Shown here: piece after piece, positions 45,560 through 56,166 of the stretch
Numbering within the stretch: position 1 is the stretch's first letter
How the letters are laid out: each line of letters starts with the position of its first letter
NCBI RefSeq assembly: GCF_003996855.1
Contig: NZ_NRQY01000001.1
Span: 519,674 to 583,673, forward strand
Source: Morganella morganii
GTDB lineage: Bacteria > Pseudomonadota > Gammaproteobacteria > Enterobacterales > Enterobacteriaceae
Reading direction: 5' to 3'
DNA: 64,000 nucleotides
Translations under genes and position numbers: made by a program
The notes under the pieces: generated by a model
What the model saw: only the letters and a program-made list of their open reading frames with translations
Databases searched by the model: none
What the model was told of the DNA's origin: nothing

Positions 45560-46093
45560 TTGTTAACTATTCATACACTCGGGCCGGGCGGAACGAATTG
45601 TGAAAAGGCTGCATATCACTGGCTGAGTGAAAATAATATTAAAGGCAATGTAAAATTATACCCGACATTAGAATCAGCCACTGATAATGTGAGGCAAGAT
45701 AATGACGGTATTTTGCTCGGCTGTATTGTATATCCAGATCTACACAATATTGTTTTTCAGAATTTAACCTAGCTGGAATTAAAGGCCTGTTTTGTTCTGG
45801 ACACACACAACATGTTATTTGCCTCGCGCCATACGGATTATAACGATATCCGCCATGTGGGATCACATCCGGCACCACAGCACTTGTTTGATGAACTGCC
45901 GTTGCTGAATAAAGAGGTGCGGAAAACCTTATTTACCTCTAATAGTGAATCCGGCGTGCAGTGTGCGCACGGCGCGGTGGATGGCTGCATTACCACACTC
46001 AGCACGGCACAAAAATATCATCTGCATATTCTGCATATTCTGCATGATTTTGGCCCGGTACCGATGGGCTTTTCCATTCATGCCCCTAAATAA
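45560..46093 (+). pseudogene. BacA-like (prephenate decarboxylase family) gene with an in-frame amber codon
   Basis: The frame from TTG 45560 reads LTIHTLGPGGTNCEKAAYHWL, YPTLESATDNV, stops at TAG 45770-45772, then continues in the same frame (LDTHNMLFASRH, VGSHPAPQHLF, TSNSESGVQCAHGAVDGCITT, HDFGPVPMGFSIHA) to 46093. Together they give about 177 residues with the order of motifs of BacA of bacilysin synthesis, a prephenate dehydratase-fold enzyme that decarboxylates prephenate without aromatising it. No other stop or shift is seen, so the amber is a single lesion, a sequencing error, or read through. AAGGA lies seven bases before the TTG. Confidence 0.65.
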
Positions 46094-46115
46094 TTTGTTA
46101 ACACAGGAGTGTATT

Positions 46116-46514
46116 ATGAGTTTAATCCCGGGAAATGAACTGCTTTCTTATTATATGGATTTAACCCGCAATGAAGGGGAAGAGAGTAAGGCACAGGCTA
46201 AATTTATTCACGGCACCGCTTTTACCATGACATTCTGGTCATTTAAACCGGGTGCGGTGATCCCGCAGCATCAGCATGAACACGAAACCCTGACAACCGT
46301 ATTGTCCGGCTCTCTGCGCCTGACAGTGGACGGAGAAACCATGATCCTGAGAGCCAGAGATTCCGGACTGGTACCATCCTGGGCGATTCATGATGCGGAA
46401 GTGCTCGAAGAATCCGAAGTGATTGATGTGTATACCCCGGTGCGGGAGGATTATGTCGCACGTCAGGAAGGGCGGTTCGAAACCTATCTCGCCACTTCGC
46501 AGGAACGAAAATAA
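46116..46514 (+). CDS. Small cupin protein
   Basis: 132 residues from ATG 46116 behind AGGAG; the frame is open further upstream across the BacA-like gene but in another reading frame. Single cupin barrel: motif 1 PGAVIPQHQHEHETLTTVLSG (metal ligands His-His-Glu) and motif 2 SGLVPSWAIHDAEVLEES. In bacilysin synthesis the enzyme after BacA, BacB, is a double-cupin isomerase; this protein is half that size and could be an isomerase, a dioxygenase or a non-catalytic binder. Its place between a BacA-like gene and a DAHP synthase suggests a role in the same pathway. Confidence 0.8.
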   Translation: MSLIPGNELLSYYMDLTRNEGEESKAQAKFIHGTAFTMTFWSFKPGAVIPQHQHEHETLTTVLSGSLRLTVDGETMILRARDSGLVPSWAIHDAEVLEESEVIDVYTPVREDYVARQEGRFETYLATSQERK

Positions 46515-46535
46515 CAGAGATACAGGGAGCAGAGT

Positions 46536-47771
46536 GTGAAAAGACAACAGGACGGGTACCCGTTGTGGTCGCCTTCCTTATGGACGCATTTTCCGGCTCT
46601 GCAACTGCCGGAGTACCCGGAACCGCAGGCCGTCGGCTATATCGTCCGGCAGTTGCAGACAGTACCGCCGCTGGTTACCACCACTGAAATTATCTCTCTG
46701 AGACGGGCGCTGGCACAGGTCAGTGCGGGACAGGGGCTCGTACTGCAATGTGGTGACTGTGCTGAATCGTTTGCCTGTTGCAGGGAGGATGTGCTCACTG
46801 ACTGGGCTGATACAGTAAGTACAATGTCCGATATTATCAGTGACGGATTTTCTCTGCCGGTACTGAAAATCGGACGGATCGCCGGGCAGTATGCCAAGCC
46901 GCGCAGCAGTCCGGAAGAAACCCGCAACGGTGTGACACTACAGAGTTATCGCGGGGATATTATCAATGGTGACGGATTTACTGCTGCGGCACGTATCCCC
47001 GCACCGGAACGGATGCTGGATGCCTATTATCGGTCGGCGGTAACACTGAATGCCCTGCACGGCAGTGAGCGGAAAGCCGGTTCAGATCCGCTGTTTGCGC
47101 CTTTTTATGTCAGTCATGAAGCGTTGCTGCTGCATTATGACAGCGCGCTGACCCGTCTCAGCCCGGCGGATAATCTGTGGTACAACTGTGCGGCACATAC
47201 TGTCTGGCTGGGGGATCGCACCAGTGAACCGTCTCAGGCGCATGTGCAGTATCTGCGCGGTATTGAAAACCCGGTCGGTATCAAATGCGGGCCATCAATG
47301 ACCGGCGAAAAACTGGCGAAGTTGCTGGAATTGCTGAATCCGGGCAATCAGCCGGGAAAAATTATGCTGATTATCCGGATGGGTGCCGATCAGATAGCGG
47401 AGAAGCTGCCGCCGCTTATCCGCGAAGTTTCCGTGCGGCAAAGCCCGGTTGTCTGGCTGACAGACCCGATGCACGGTAATACCCGCAGTACCGCTGAGGG
47501 CCTGAAAACCCGTGATTTCCCTGTGATTTGCGAAGAGATCAGGGTATTTGTACAGCTTCTCAGAGAAGCAGGTCTGCATCCCGGTGGTCTGCATCTGGAA
47601 ATGACAGGGCAGGCGGTGACGGAATGTACCGGCGGGCCGCAGGCACTGACCGATAAGGACATCGGGCAGTGCTATAAATTCCTTTGTGATCCGCGGCTTA
47701 ACCGGGTGCAGTCAGTTGCCCTGGCGCGGGTGGCGGCAGGATACCGGCAGAGTGATAAACAGGAAGGATAA
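46536..47771 (+). CDS. Short class II DAHP synthase
   Basis: Condenses phosphoenolpyruvate and erythrose-4-phosphate, the entry step of the shikimate pathway. 411 residues from GTG 46536 (GGGAG eight bases upstream). Class II motifs: LQCGDCAESF (metal Cys), VLKIGRIAGQYAKPRS, YYRSAVTLN, WLTDPMHGNTRS (metal His), LHLEMTGQAVTEC (metal Glu), CDPRLN (metal Asp). It is about 50 residues shorter than the allosteric mycobacterial enzyme and similar to PhzC, the dedicated form in phenazine clusters. Enteric bacteria normally use class I AroF/G/H, so this is a pathway-specific supply enzyme. It ends 60 bases from pta, convergently. Confidence 0.92.
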   Translation: MKRQQDGYPLWSPSLWTHFPALQLPEYPEPQAVGYIVRQLQTVPPLVTTTEIISLRRALAQVSAGQGLVLQCGDCAESFACCREDVLTDWADTVSTMSDIISDGFSLPVLKIGRIAGQYAKPRSSPEETRNGVTLQSYRGDIINGDGFTAAARIPAPERMLDAYYRSAVTLNALHGSERKAGSDPLFAPFYVSHEALLLHYDSALTRLSPADNLWYNCAAHTVWLGDRTSEPSQAHVQYLRGIENPVGIKCGPSMTGEKLAKLLELLNPGNQPGKIMLIIRMGADQIAEKLPPLIREVSVRQSPVVWLTDPMHGNTRSTAEGLKTRDFPVICEEIRVFVQLLREAGLHPGGLHLEMTGQAVTECTGGPQALTDKDIGQCYKFLCDPRLNRVQSVALARVAAGYRQSDKQEG

Positions 47772-47802
47772 AAAAATCCCGGCGGGGAAACCCGGCCGGG
47801 AT
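47772..47802 (-). terminator. Terminator of pta (and of the aromatic cluster)
   Basis: Leftward ATCCCGGC, loop, GCCGGGAT, then seven T residues: strong for pta. In the other direction only ATTATT follows. Confidence 0.85.
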
Positions 47803-47832
47803 TATTGTCTGTGGCTTTTCAGTCAGCAGAAC

Positions 47833-49980
47833 TTATTTTTTCTTCGCTTCATCCTGAGCTGCCTGGATAGCAGTCAGTGCGATGGTGTACGCGATATCGT
47901 CAACTAACGCACCACGGGACAGGTCGTTAACCGGCTTGCGCATACCCTGGAGCATTGGTCCGATAGAGACCAGATCTGCTGAACGCTGAACCGCTTTGTA
48001 AGTGGTGTTACCGGTGTTCAGGTCAGGGAAGATGAAGACGTTTGCTTTACCTGCAACCGGAGAGTCCGGTGCTTTGGTTTTCGCAACGTCAGCCATCACG
48101 GCGGCGTCGTACTGTAACGGACCGTCGATGCACAGGTCAGGACGTTTTTCCTTGGCAATGCGGGTCGCTTCGCGGACTTTCTCAACATCGTCACCCTGGC
48201 CGGAAGTCCCGGTAGAGTAAGAGATCATCGCAACGCGCGGATCGATACCAAACGCTTTCACAGAGTCAGCAGACTGGATTGCAATTTCTGCCAGCTGTTC
48301 AGGGTTCGGGTCCGGATTGATTGCACAGTCACCGTAGACCAGCACTTCTTCCGGCATCAACATGAAGAACACGGAAGATACCAGTGAGCTGCCCGGTGCA
48401 GTTTTGATTAACTGTAACGGCGGACGAATGGTGTTCGCTGTGGTGTGAACCGCACCGGAAACCAGACCGTCAACTTTATCCTGCTCCAGCATCATTGTAC
48501 CCAGTACAACGTTGTCCTGTAACTGCTCGCGGGCAACGACTTCGGTCATGCCTTTGCTTTTACGCAGTTCAACCAGACGCGGAACATACAGTTCGCGGAT
48601 ATCAGCCGGGTTAACCAGTTCGATACCGGTACCCAGAGTCACGCCCTGTGCATCTGCAACGCGGCGGATTTCTTCCGGATCGCCTAACAGTACGCAGGTC
48701 GCCAGACCACGTTCAGCACAGATAGCAGCGGCTTTGATAGTACGCGGCTCATCACCTTCAGGCAGAACAACGCGTTTTTTCGCTTTACGTGCCAGTTCGG
48801 TTAACAGGTAACGGAATGCCGGAGGTGACAGACGGTTAGGACGCTCAGAATCTGCAACCAGGGAATCGATCCATTTGGTATCGATGTGGCTTGCCACATA
48901 GTTCTGAACCAGTTCGATGCGCTCACGGTCATCCGCAGGGACTTCCAGGCTGAAGCTTTGCAGGTTCAGCGAGGTCTGCCAGGTATTGGTGTTCACAGTG
49001 AAGATTGGCAGGCCGGTTTCGAAAGCACGTTCGCACAGCTTAGCGATGCTGTCGTCGATTTCATAACCGCCGGTCAGCAGGATAGCACCAATTTCCACGC
49101 CGTTCATCGCTGCCAGGCAGGCAGAAACCAGCACGTCAGGACGATCAGCGGAAGTCACCAGCAGAGAACCCGGACGGAAGTGCTCCAGCATGTTAGGAAT
49201 GCTGCGTGCACAGAATGTCACGGATTTGATGCGGCGGGTTTTGATGTCGCCTTCGTTGATGATTTTTGCGCCCAGGTGGTTCGCCATATCGACTGCACGG
49301 GTGGCAATCAGTTCGAAGTTCCACGGTACACTGCCGACAACCGGCAGAGGCAGGGATTTCAGGTCATCCGCGCTCAGCTGAGCGATAGTGGCTTTGGATG
49401 AATCATCAAAGATTTCAGACAGGTCAGGACGGGTACGGCCCTGCTCATCAACCGGTGCGTTAACTTTGTTCACGATAACGCCGGCGATGTTGGTGTTCTT
49501 GTGACCACCGAATTCGTTGCGGATCAGTTCCAGACGCTCTTTGATTTCCGCTGCGGTGTCATTGCCCGGTGCTGTCACGAATACGATTTCCGCACCCAGA
49601 GTCTGGGCGATATCGTAGTTCAGGGACTGAGCATGCGGGTAGTTGCGGGTCGGTACCAGACCTTCAATCAGGATCACTTCCGCACCCTGAGTATGCTCGT
49701 GGTAACGGGCAACGATTTCTTCCATCAGAATATCTTTCTGATTGGTGGTCAGCATGGTTTCGACATAATCCATATCCAGCGGCTCTGCCATCTTCAGGGA
49801 AGAGTGAGCACGTAAGATCTGGGTGGTCTGATCTTCAATACCTGTACGGCGCGGCTGTGCAACCGGTTTGAAGAAACTCAGGCTGACGCCTTTTTGTTCC
49901 ATTGAGCGGACAACCCCGAGGCTGACGCTGCTTAAGCCGACACTGGTGCCGGTAGGAATGAGGATAATAGTACGGGACAC
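47833..49980 (-). CDS. pta: Phosphate acetyltransferase
   Basis: Converts acetyl-CoA and phosphate to acetyl phosphate. 715 residues (E. coli 714). The N-terminal P-loop-like domain starts [25 protein letters not shown]; a DRTGG domain is in the middle ([29 protein letters not shown]); the catalytic C-terminal domain starts [22 protein letters not shown] and ends with [25 protein letters not shown]. Downstream of ackA in the same transcript, 72 bases apart. Confidence 0.98.
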   Translation of the reverse strand: MSRTIILIPTGTSVGLSSVSLGVVRSMEQKGVSLSFFKPVAQPRRTGIEDQTTQILRAHSSLKMAEPLDMDYVETMLTTNQKDILMEEIVARYHEHTQGAEVILIEGLVPTRNYPHAQSLNYDIAQTLGAEIVFVTAPGNDTAAEIKERLELIRNEFGGHKNTNIAGVIVNKVNAPVDEQGRTRPDLSEIFDDSSKATIAQLSADDLKSLPLPVVGSVPWNFELIATRAVDMANHLGAKIINEGDIKTRRIKSVTFCARSIPNMLEHFRPGSLLVTSADRPDVLVSACLAAMNGVEIGAILLTGGYEIDDSIAKLCERAFETGLPIFTVNTNTWQTSLNLQSFSLEVPADDRERIELVQNYVASHIDTKWIDSLVADSERPNRLSPPAFRYLLTELARKAKKRVVLPEGDEPRTIKAAAICAERGLATCVLLGDPEEIRRVADAQGVTLGTGIELVNPADIRELYVPRLVELRKSKGMTEVVAREQLQDNVVLGTMMLEQDKVDGLVSGAVHTTANTIRPPLQLIKTAPGSSLVSSVFFMLMPEEVLVYGDCAINPDPNPEQLAEIAIQSADSVKAFGIDPRVAMISYSTGTSGQGDDVEKVREATRIAKEKRPDLCIDGPLQYDAAVMADVAKTKAPDSPVAGKANVFIFPDLNTGNTTYKAVQRSADLVSIGPMLQGMRKPVNDLSRGALVDDIAYTIALTAIQAAQDEAKKK

Positions 49981-50052
49981 ATGAACCTCTTATTTTTTCA
50001 CAATTCGGTGTTCAAAATAAATCCGCCGGCGGTGGCCGGCGGAGAGCAAAGA

Positions 50053-51255
50053 TTATGCAGTCAGACGGGCTGCATCCTGTGCGATGACTAATTCTTCGTT
50101 AGTCGGGATCACCAGGGCAATGCTGCTGTCATCAGTGGTGATTTTGCCTGCGTTACCGAAACGGGCTGCCAGGTTACGTTCGTGATCCAGTTTGAAGCCC
50201 AGCAGAGCCAGTTTCTCCAGAGTGTGTTCACGAACCATCGCTGCGTTCTCACCGATACCGCCGGTGAAGATGATAGCGTCCAGACGACCTTCCATCAGCG
50301 TTGCATAACCACCGACGTATTTCGCCAGACGATGGCAGAATACATTCATAGCACGGGTTGCATCAGCTTGTTTACCGTAGTTTTCTTCAACATAACGGCA
50401 GTCGCTGGTGACTTCGGTCAGACCCTGAAGGCCGGATTCTTTGGTCAGCATTTTGTTGATTTCTTCAACGCTCATGCCCATTGAATCATGCAGGTGGAAA
50501 ATGATAGCCGGGTCGATATCACCGGAACGGGTACCCATGACCAGACCTTCCAGCGGAGTCAGACCCATAGAGGTGTCCACGCACTCGCCGTTAACGATAG
50601 CTGCAACAGAACCACCGTTACCTAAGTGGCAGGTGATCACGTTCAGTTCTTCAACCGGTTTGTTCAGCATTTTTGCTGCTTCACGGCTGACGAAGTAATG
50701 GCTTGTACCGTGGAAACCATAGCGGCGGATGCCGTGGTCTTTGTACAGGCTGTACGGCAGGGCATACAGGTAAGCTTCTTCAGGCATGGTCTGATGGAAA
50801 GCGGTATCGAAAACACCGACGTTTTTATCAGCCAGGTGAGGGAAGGCTTTCAGTGCTTCTTCCACGCCTAACAGGTTAGCCGGGTTATGCAGCGGAGCGA
50901 ATGCTGAGCATTCTTCCATTGCTTTGATAACTTCGTCAGTGACGATAACAGAGTGAGCGAATTTCTCACCGCCGTGAACCAGACGGTGGCCGATGCAGCC
51001 GATCTGTGCTGACAGTTCAGGTTTCGCACCCATGATATCTTTCACGATGAAACGCAGTGCTTCGCTGTGAGCAGCGCCCGCGCCTAATTGTGCTTCGTGT
51101 TTAGCACCATCCATTTTCCACTTGATACGTGCTTCCGGCAGGTTGAAGCATTCTGCCAGACCCGTCAGATATTCATCACCAGTTGTAGGGTCAATGATCG
51201 CAAATTTCAGTGAAGAACTACCGCAGTTAAGTACCAGTACCAGCTTACTTGACAT
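50053..51255 (-). CDS. ackA: Acetate kinase
   Basis: Interconverts acetyl phosphate plus ADP with acetate plus ATP. 400 residues (E. coli 400). ASKHA fold: [15 protein letters not shown] (phosphate 1), catalytic region [21 protein letters not shown] with the conserved Asp, [14 protein letters not shown] and [26 protein letters not shown] precedes the ATG. First gene of ackA-pta; divergent from yfbV. Confidence 0.98.
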   Translation of the reverse strand: MSSKLVLVLNCGSSSLKFAIIDPTTGDEYLTGLAECFNLPEARIKWKMDGAKHEAQLGAGAAHSEALRFIVKDIMGAKPELSAQIGCIGHRLVHGGEKFAHSVIVTDEVIKAMEECSAFAPLHNPANLLGVEEALKAFPHLADKNVGVFDTAFHQTMPEEAYLYALPYSLYKDHGIRRYGFHGTSHYFVSREAAKMLNKPVEELNVITCHLGNGGSVAAIVNGECVDTSMGLTPLEGLVMGTRSGDIDPAIIFHLHDSMGMSVEEINKMLTKESGLQGLTEVTSDCRYVEENYGKQADATRAMNVFCHRLAKYVGGYATLMEGRLDAIIFTGGIGENAAMVREHTLEKLALLGFKLDHERNLAARFGNAGKITTDDSSIALVIPTNEELVIAQDAARLTA

Positions 51256-51624
51256 GGAATTACCTATAATCTTGTTGTGGATAAGTCTTATGTGTATTAA
51301 GACAGTGGTTAAAACGTAATCTAACTAAGCGTAGCGCAATATTTCAGCGCCGTTCATGATTAACATCATGCAATTTTTATATTGAACGATAAATCATCGC
51401 TGCAATCTGTTGTCTGAGGCGTGATGGTGTAAAAACACACATTTTGCCCTTGAAAAAGGTGGCATCAGACAAAATAATTAACTCAGGATTATTTCACCGT
51501 GATTAAACGGGCGTAGCATACCCGCAGATGACAGCAATTTCAAAATATACTTAATCCTACAAAAATATTTTGACTGAATGTAGCCATATTTTAATTATTA
51601 TGTTTTTTATTGATTGAGGTCATA
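51256..51624. promoter_or_regulatory. ackA-yfbV divergent promoter region
   Basis: About 370 A+T-rich bases with no gene. It must hold the promoters of ackA (left) and yfbV (right), but I did not find hexamers or operators I would defend. Confidence 0.5.
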
Positions 51625-52080
51625 ATGCCTGATAACACACCGGCAAAACTGGGTCTGTTCCGCGCACTGCGTCTCGGCAAACGTTACGCCGCCACCTGGC
51701 CGGCCGTGAAGCAGCTCGCCCCGGCTTTCCCGGAGAATCGTGTCATAAAATCCACGCAGTTCGGTATCCGTTTTATGCCGCCGTTGTCGGTGTTTACCCT
51801 GACATGGCAGATAGCGCTCGGCGGGGCGTTAGGGCTTGCCGTTGCCACCGCACTGTTTGCCTGTTCACTGCCGTTGCAGGGATTGTGGTGGCTGGGCCGC
51901 CGTGCCGCCACACCATTACCGGCCGGGCTGCTCAGCTGGTTTTATGAAATCCGCGCAAAGTTTGCCGAAGCCGGTATTGCAATTGCACCGGCTGAAGGCA
52001 CGCCGGATTATATGGCACTGGCAGAGTTACTGAAACGTGCCTTTAAACAGCTGGATAACTCTTTTTTAGACGACCTGTAA
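51625..52080 (+). CDS. yfbV: UPF0208 inner-membrane protein YfbV
   Basis: 151 residues from ATG 51625 behind GAGG; five extra codons are open upstream. Two adjacent hydrophobic segments (about 58-95: [34 protein letters not shown]) with both ends cytoplasmic. YfbV in E. coli works with MatP in limiting the Ter macrodomain. Length and sequence match E. coli YfbV. Followed after 214 bases by yfbU; a GC-rich hairpin (52095-52114) without a T run is the only structure in that gap. Confidence 0.94.
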   Translation: MPDNTPAKLGLFRALRLGKRYAATWPAVKQLAPAFPENRVIKSTQFGIRFMPPLSVFTLTWQIALGGALGLAVATALFACSLPLQGLWWLGRRAATPLPAGLLSWFYEIRAKFAEAGIAIAPAEGTPDYMALAELLKRAFKQLDNSFLDDL

Positions 52081-52294
52081 GTGCTGTTGATTTCCGCCCG
52101 TTTCTGCGGGCGGTATAATCGCTCCCTTTATTAATCGATTCGGCTTTTGTAACCCTCTGTTTTTACTCTCCGTAAAATTACCCGGGCGAAATCCCCCGCT
52201 GAGATCAAAAAAGGTGTGTATTTCACTATCTTATAGATTTGAGTAATGCGATGATTCTGACCATACCCCGGATTACTTTTTCAGGAGATACACC

Positions 52295-52789
52295 ATGGAA
52301 ATGACCAACGCACAACGCCTTATCCTTTCTAACCAGTATAAAATGATGTCTATGCTGGACCCGGATAATGCCGAGCGCTATCGCCGCCAGCAGACCATTA
52401 TTGAGCGCGGCTTCGGATTGCAGATGCGTGAGCTGGATCGCGATTTCGGCGAACTGCCGGAAGAAATCTGCCGTCGTGTGATTGATATGATGGAAATGTA
52501 CCACGCACTGCGTATCTCCTTTGATAACCTGAAAGAAGCAAAAGATATCGACCAGCGCCGTATCCACTTCTTAGGTTTTGATGCCGCGACAGAAGCACGT
52601 TATTTAAGTTATGTGCGTTTTCTGGTAAATACGGAAGGGCGTTATACCCACTTTGACAGCGGCAGCCACGGCTTTAACTCCCAGACACCAATGTGGGATA
52701 AATATGTCCGTATGCTCGGTGCATGGCACAACTGCCCGCGCCAGTATCACCTGAGCGAAGTGGAAATTAATCAGATCCTTAACGCATAA
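52295..52789 (+). CDS. yfbU: UPF0304 protein YfbU
   Basis: 164 residues, the same length as E. coli YfbU and highly conserved ([73 protein letters not shown]). All-helical cytosolic protein; its overexpression is reported to be toxic in E. coli but the role is not known. AGGAG precedes the ATG. Thirty bases before hxpA. Confidence 0.95.
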   Translation: MEMTNAQRLILSNQYKMMSMLDPDNAERYRRQQTIIERGFGLQMRELDRDFGELPEEICRRVIDMMEMYHALRISFDNLKEAKDIDQRRIHFLGFDAATEARYLSYVRFLVNTEGRYTHFDSGSHGFNSQTPMWDKYVRMLGAWHNCPRQYHLSEVEINQILNA

Positions 52790-52819
52790 TATTCCGGCAT
52801 CCGCAACTGAGAGGCACGC

Positions 52820-53488
52820 ATGGCACTGACTGCAAGAGGCTTTTTGTTTGATCTGGACGGCACACTGGCCGATTCGCTGCATGTGGTGGAGCGTGCCTGG
52901 CTGGCATTTGCCCGTCGTATCGGTGCGGATGAGGATGAAGTTAAGCACTTTATTCACGGCAAACCGGCGGTTGAATCTATCCGCCATTTTCTGCCGGATG
53001 CAGATGAGGGTGAAATTGCCGCGCAACTGGCATGGGTGACGGAGCAGGAGATCAGGGAGAGTGACCAGGTCACTGATTTGCCCGGTGCACAGGCACTGCT
53101 GGCGCGTCTGGTTTCCCTTGAAATTCCGTGGGCGATTGTTACCTCCGGCTCAGTGGCGATTGCCCGTCCGCGTCACAGTGCGGCAAACCTGGCGGAGCCG
53201 GATGCCTGGGTGACGGCAGATAATATCACCCGTGGTAAACCGGACCCGCAACCCTACCTGCTGGGTGCGGAAAAGCTCGGGCTGGCACCCCGTGACTGTT
53301 TTGTGTTTGAGGATGCCACCGCCGGTCTGCTCTCCGGGTTTGACGCCGGTTGTCAGGTCATCGCTGTGCATGTCCCGGCCGGAACACCGCGGACGGATGA
53401 ACTGGCGATGCGGGTGGATTCACTGACAGAAATTGAGGTTGAGAAAGCAGCGGACGGTACAGTAACACTGACCCGCTGTTCCGGCTGA
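52820..53488 (+). CDS. hxpA: HAD-family hexitol/sugar phosphatase HxpA (YfbT)
   Basis: 222 residues (E. coli YfbT 216). Haloacid dehalogenase motifs: I FDLDGTLADS with nucleophile Asp; II VTSGS; III Lys in NITRGKPDPQPYLLGAEKLG; IV VFEDATAGLLSGFDAG. The small helical cap lies between I and II. Dephosphorylates sugar phosphates such as sorbitol- and 2-deoxyglucose-6-phosphate in E. coli. GAGAGG precedes the ATG. Confidence 0.93.
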   Translation: MALTARGFLFDLDGTLADSLHVVERAWLAFARRIGADEDEVKHFIHGKPAVESIRHFLPDADEGEIAAQLAWVTEQEIRESDQVTDLPGAQALLARLVSLEIPWAIVTSGSVAIARPRHSAANLAEPDAWVTADNITRGKPDPQPYLLGAEKLGLAPRDCFVFEDATAGLLSGFDAGCQVIAVHVPAGTPRTDELAMRVDSLTEIEVEKAADGTVTLTRCSG

Positions 53489-53608
53489 CAGCCGGTAACC
53501 ACGCGGTACAGTATCCGGCCGGATGATGAGGGAAACCGGGGCTGTGCATTAACAGAAAACGATGAGACAGGATGTTCACTGTCCGGGCATTGACGAAAGA
53601 GGACGTTG

Positions 53609-55438
53609 ATGAATACGGAACTCGTGTGGGTGCTGACCCTGCTGTTTATCGCCATTGTTTTATTTACCACCAACAAGGTCCGGATGGATGTTGTGGCATT
53701 GCTGGTGATCACCGCCTTCGTACTGAGCGGCACACTTACCGTTAATGAAGCCGTTGCCGGTTTCAGTGATCCCAATATTCTGCTTATCGCCGCCCTGTTT
53801 GTGATCGGGGAAGGGCTGGTACGTACCGGCGTGGCTTATCAGATGGGGGACTGGCTGGTACGGGTGGCCGGCTCCGGCGAAACCCGTCTGCTGGTGTTCC
53901 TGATGGTCAGTGTTGCCGGTCTCGGCGCATTTATGAGTTCGACCGGCGTGGTGGCTATTTTTATCCCAGTCGTGCTCAGTGTCTCCGCACGTATGAAAAT
54001 CTCCCCTTCACGGCTGATGATGCCGCTTGGTTTTGCCGGGCTTATCAGCGGCATGATGACGCTGGTGGCAACGCCGCCGAACATGGTGGTGAACAGCGTT
54101 CTGGAAATGGAAGGTATCAAAGGCTTTCATTTCTTCTCGATAACTCCTATCGGATTACTGATCCTGCTGGCCGGTGTCGGTTATATGCTGATTGCCCGTC
54201 ACTGGCTGGGCAGCAAACAGCCGGAGAAAGCAGGGGATAATGTACAGCGTACCTTTCGTGACCTGATCCGCGACTACAAACTGAGCGGCCGTGCGCGGCG
54301 TCTTGCTGTCCGTAACGGCTCGCCGCTGATCGGCAAAACGCTCGACGAACTGCATCTGCGTACCCGTTACGGCGCCAACGTGGTGGGGATTGAGCGCTGG
54401 CGGCGTTTCCGGCGGGTGATGGTCGGCGCGACCGGCGGTATGGAATTGCGTGATCGTGATGTGCTGCTGATTGATATGTCGGCCAGTGATATGGATCTGC
54501 GCGAATTTTGTGCCGAGCAGATGCTGGAGCCGATGATCCTGCGCGGTGAATATTTTTCCGAACATTCCCGCAACGTGGGGATGGCGGAAGTGTCCCTGAA
54601 TCCGGAAAGTGAACTTATCGGTAAAAGCCTGCGGGATATCGGTTTCCGTACCCGTTACGGTCTGAATGTGCTGGGTCTGCGCCGGGGCGGTTCTGCCCTT
54701 GACGGCACTATTGTGGATGAGCCGCTGCAACTCGGGGATATCCTGCTGGTGGTCGGGGACTGGAAAATAATCCGTGTGCTGGCGACCAAACGGCGTCACT
54801 TTATTGTGCTGAATCTGGCGGCGGAAGCGGAAGCCGTGGTTCCGGCGGCATCTCAGGCACCGCATGCCCTGTTTTGTCTGGCGCTGATGGTGGCGATGAT
54901 GGTCACCAATGAAATTCCGAATTTTATTGCGGCACTGATCGCCTGTCTGCTGATGGGGAAATTCCGCTGCATCGATATGGAAAGTGCGTACCGCTCGATC
55001 CACTGGCCGAGCATCATTCTGATTGTGGGGATGATGCCGTTTGCGCTGGCGTTACAGAAAACCGGGGGGATCACGCTGATTGTCAGCGGACTGATGGATG
55101 TGGCCGGTGATCTGGGGCCGCATGTGATGCTGACAGCGCTGTTTGTGTTGTGCGCCACCATTGGCTTGTTTATTTCGAATACCGCGACAGCGGTGCTGAT
55201 GGCACCGATTGCTATCCAGGCGGCATATGAAATGCAGGTCTCGCCGCTGCCGTTTGCTATGGTGGTGGGCGTGGCGGCGTCGGCGGCCTTTATGACACCG
55301 GTTTCATCACCGGTAAACACCCTGGTACTCGGCCCCGGAAATTACACCTTCGGGGACTTCGTGAAAATCGGCGTGCCGTTTACGCTGGTGGTGATGGCAA
55401 TCAGTATCGCGGTGATCCCGTTACTCTTCCCGTTCTGA
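53609..55438 (+). CDS. yfbS: SLC13/DASS-type membrane transporter with two RCK-C domains
   Basis: 609 residues (E. coli YfbS 610) from ATG 53609 behind GAGG. Hydrophobic blocks at both ends (citrate transporter-like, e.g. [15 protein letters not shown] [22 protein letters not shown]) surround two soluble TrkA-C/RCK-C domains at about 215-300 and 310-385 ([52 protein letters not shown]). The duplicated regulatory domain suggests ligand gating. Substrate not established. Confidence 0.93.
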   Translation: MNTELVWVLTLLFIAIVLFTTNKVRMDVVALLVITAFVLSGTLTVNEAVAGFSDPNILLIAALFVIGEGLVRTGVAYQMGDWLVRVAGSGETRLLVFLMVSVAGLGAFMSSTGVVAIFIPVVLSVSARMKISPSRLMMPLGFAGLISGMMTLVATPPNMVVNSVLEMEGIKGFHFFSITPIGLLILLAGVGYMLIARHWLGSKQPEKAGDNVQRTFRDLIRDYKLSGRARRLAVRNGSPLIGKTLDELHLRTRYGANVVGIERWRRFRRVMVGATGGMELRDRDVLLIDMSASDMDLREFCAEQMLEPMILRGEYFSEHSRNVGMAEVSLNPESELIGKSLRDIGFRTRYGLNVLGLRRGGSALDGTIVDEPLQLGDILLVVGDWKIIRVLATKRRHFIVLNLAAEAEAVVPAASQAPHALFCLALMVAMMVTNEIPNFIAALIACLLMGKFRCIDMESAYRSIHWPSIILIVGMMPFALALQKTGGITLIVSGLMDVAGDLGPHVMLTALFVLCATIGLFISNTATAVLMAPIAIQAAYEMQVSPLPFAMVVGVAASAAFMTPVSSPVNTLVLGPGNYTFGDFVKIGVPFTLVVMAISIAVIPLLFPF

Positions 55439-55470
55439 CGGCGTGCCCTGATGAAAACGCCGCTGCCCGG

Positions 55471-56052
55471 TTACTGACTGATTTCATCCAGTGACAGACT
55501 GAATCCCGGAATAAACACGTCGCGGAAATAATCCATTTCCGGGCTGCGGCGTTCTTCAAGGGTTTTTTCCAGCCGGGCTTTCGCCAGATGAAACTCGGTA
55601 TTGCCCGCTCCGATTTCTTCCAGACATTTGAGATAGGCACACAGGGCATCCGCCTGTTTGACAATCGCCGCATCTTCCGGTGAATGGGCATCCTCATCAA
55701 TCAGCGGTGCAAAATCCGCCTGTAACTCTTCGGGGATCATGGCAATCAGTTTCTTTTGTGCCATCCGCTCGATTTTTTTGTACTCATGCGCAATCTGCGG
55801 GTTGTAATACTTGATAGGCGTCGGCAGGTCGCCGGTGATCACTTCACTGGCATCATGGTACATCGCCAGCAGGGCGATTTTTTCCGGATTGAGTGTGCCA
55901 CCGAATTTGCGGTTTTTAATCACAGCCAGCGCGTGCGCCACAAATGCCACCTGAAGGCTGTGTTCAGATACGTTCTCCTGAATCACATTGCGCATCAGCG
56001 GCCAGCGGGTGATCAGTTTCAGACGGGAAAGGTGGGCAAAAAAGTAACTCAT
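55471..56052 (-). CDS. yfbR: 5'-deoxynucleotidase YfbR
   Basis: 193 residues from ATG 56052 (AGGA nine bases upstream), giving [22 protein letters not shown] as in E. coli [19 protein letters not shown]; earlier in-frame starts are crowded against the ribosome site. HD-domain metal ligands: [31 protein letters not shown] and [15 protein letters not shown]. Removes phosphate from dNMPs in dUTP/thymidylate supply. Lies after alaA with a terminator between them. Confidence 0.94.
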   Translation of the reverse strand: MSYFFAHLSRLKLITRWPLMRNVIQENVSEHSLQVAFVAHALAVIKNRKFGGTLNPEKIALLAMYHDASEVITGDLPTPIKYYNPQIAHEYKKIERMAQKKLIAMIPEELQADFAPLIDEDAHSPEDAAIVKQADALCAYLKCLEEIGAGNTEFHLAKARLEKTLEERRSPEMDYFRDVFIPGFSLSLDEISQ

Positions 56053-56125
56053 AGACAACATTCCTGACAGCAATCTGTTGGTAACAAGAGCGGATATTCT
56101 GCGGTGTTCCGGGCGGGATGTAAAT

Positions 56126-56151
56126 AAAAACGGCTTCCCGGGGGAAGCCGC
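56126..56151 (-). terminator. Terminator after alaA
   Basis: Leftward CGGCTTCCC, short loop CC, GGGAAGCCG, then five T residues, 16 bases after the alaA stop. Confidence 0.93.
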
Positions 56152-56166
56152 TGACAGTATAAGCTA

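Noticed and set aside
45945..46115. Upstream extension of the cupin gene
   Set aside because: It overlaps the BacA-like coding sequence in another frame; the ATG at 46116 has a strong ribosome site and begins the cupin domain region.
48886..49401. 171-codon frame opposite pta, and similar long frames opposite yfbS, fadJ and nuoC
   Set aside because: These are antisense shadows of conserved genes with no starts or domains of their own.
52095..52114. Hairpin with TATAAT directly after it, between yfbV and yfbU
   Set aside because: No T run for a terminator, and the nearest TTGATT is 21 bases from TATAAT, too far for a standard promoter.
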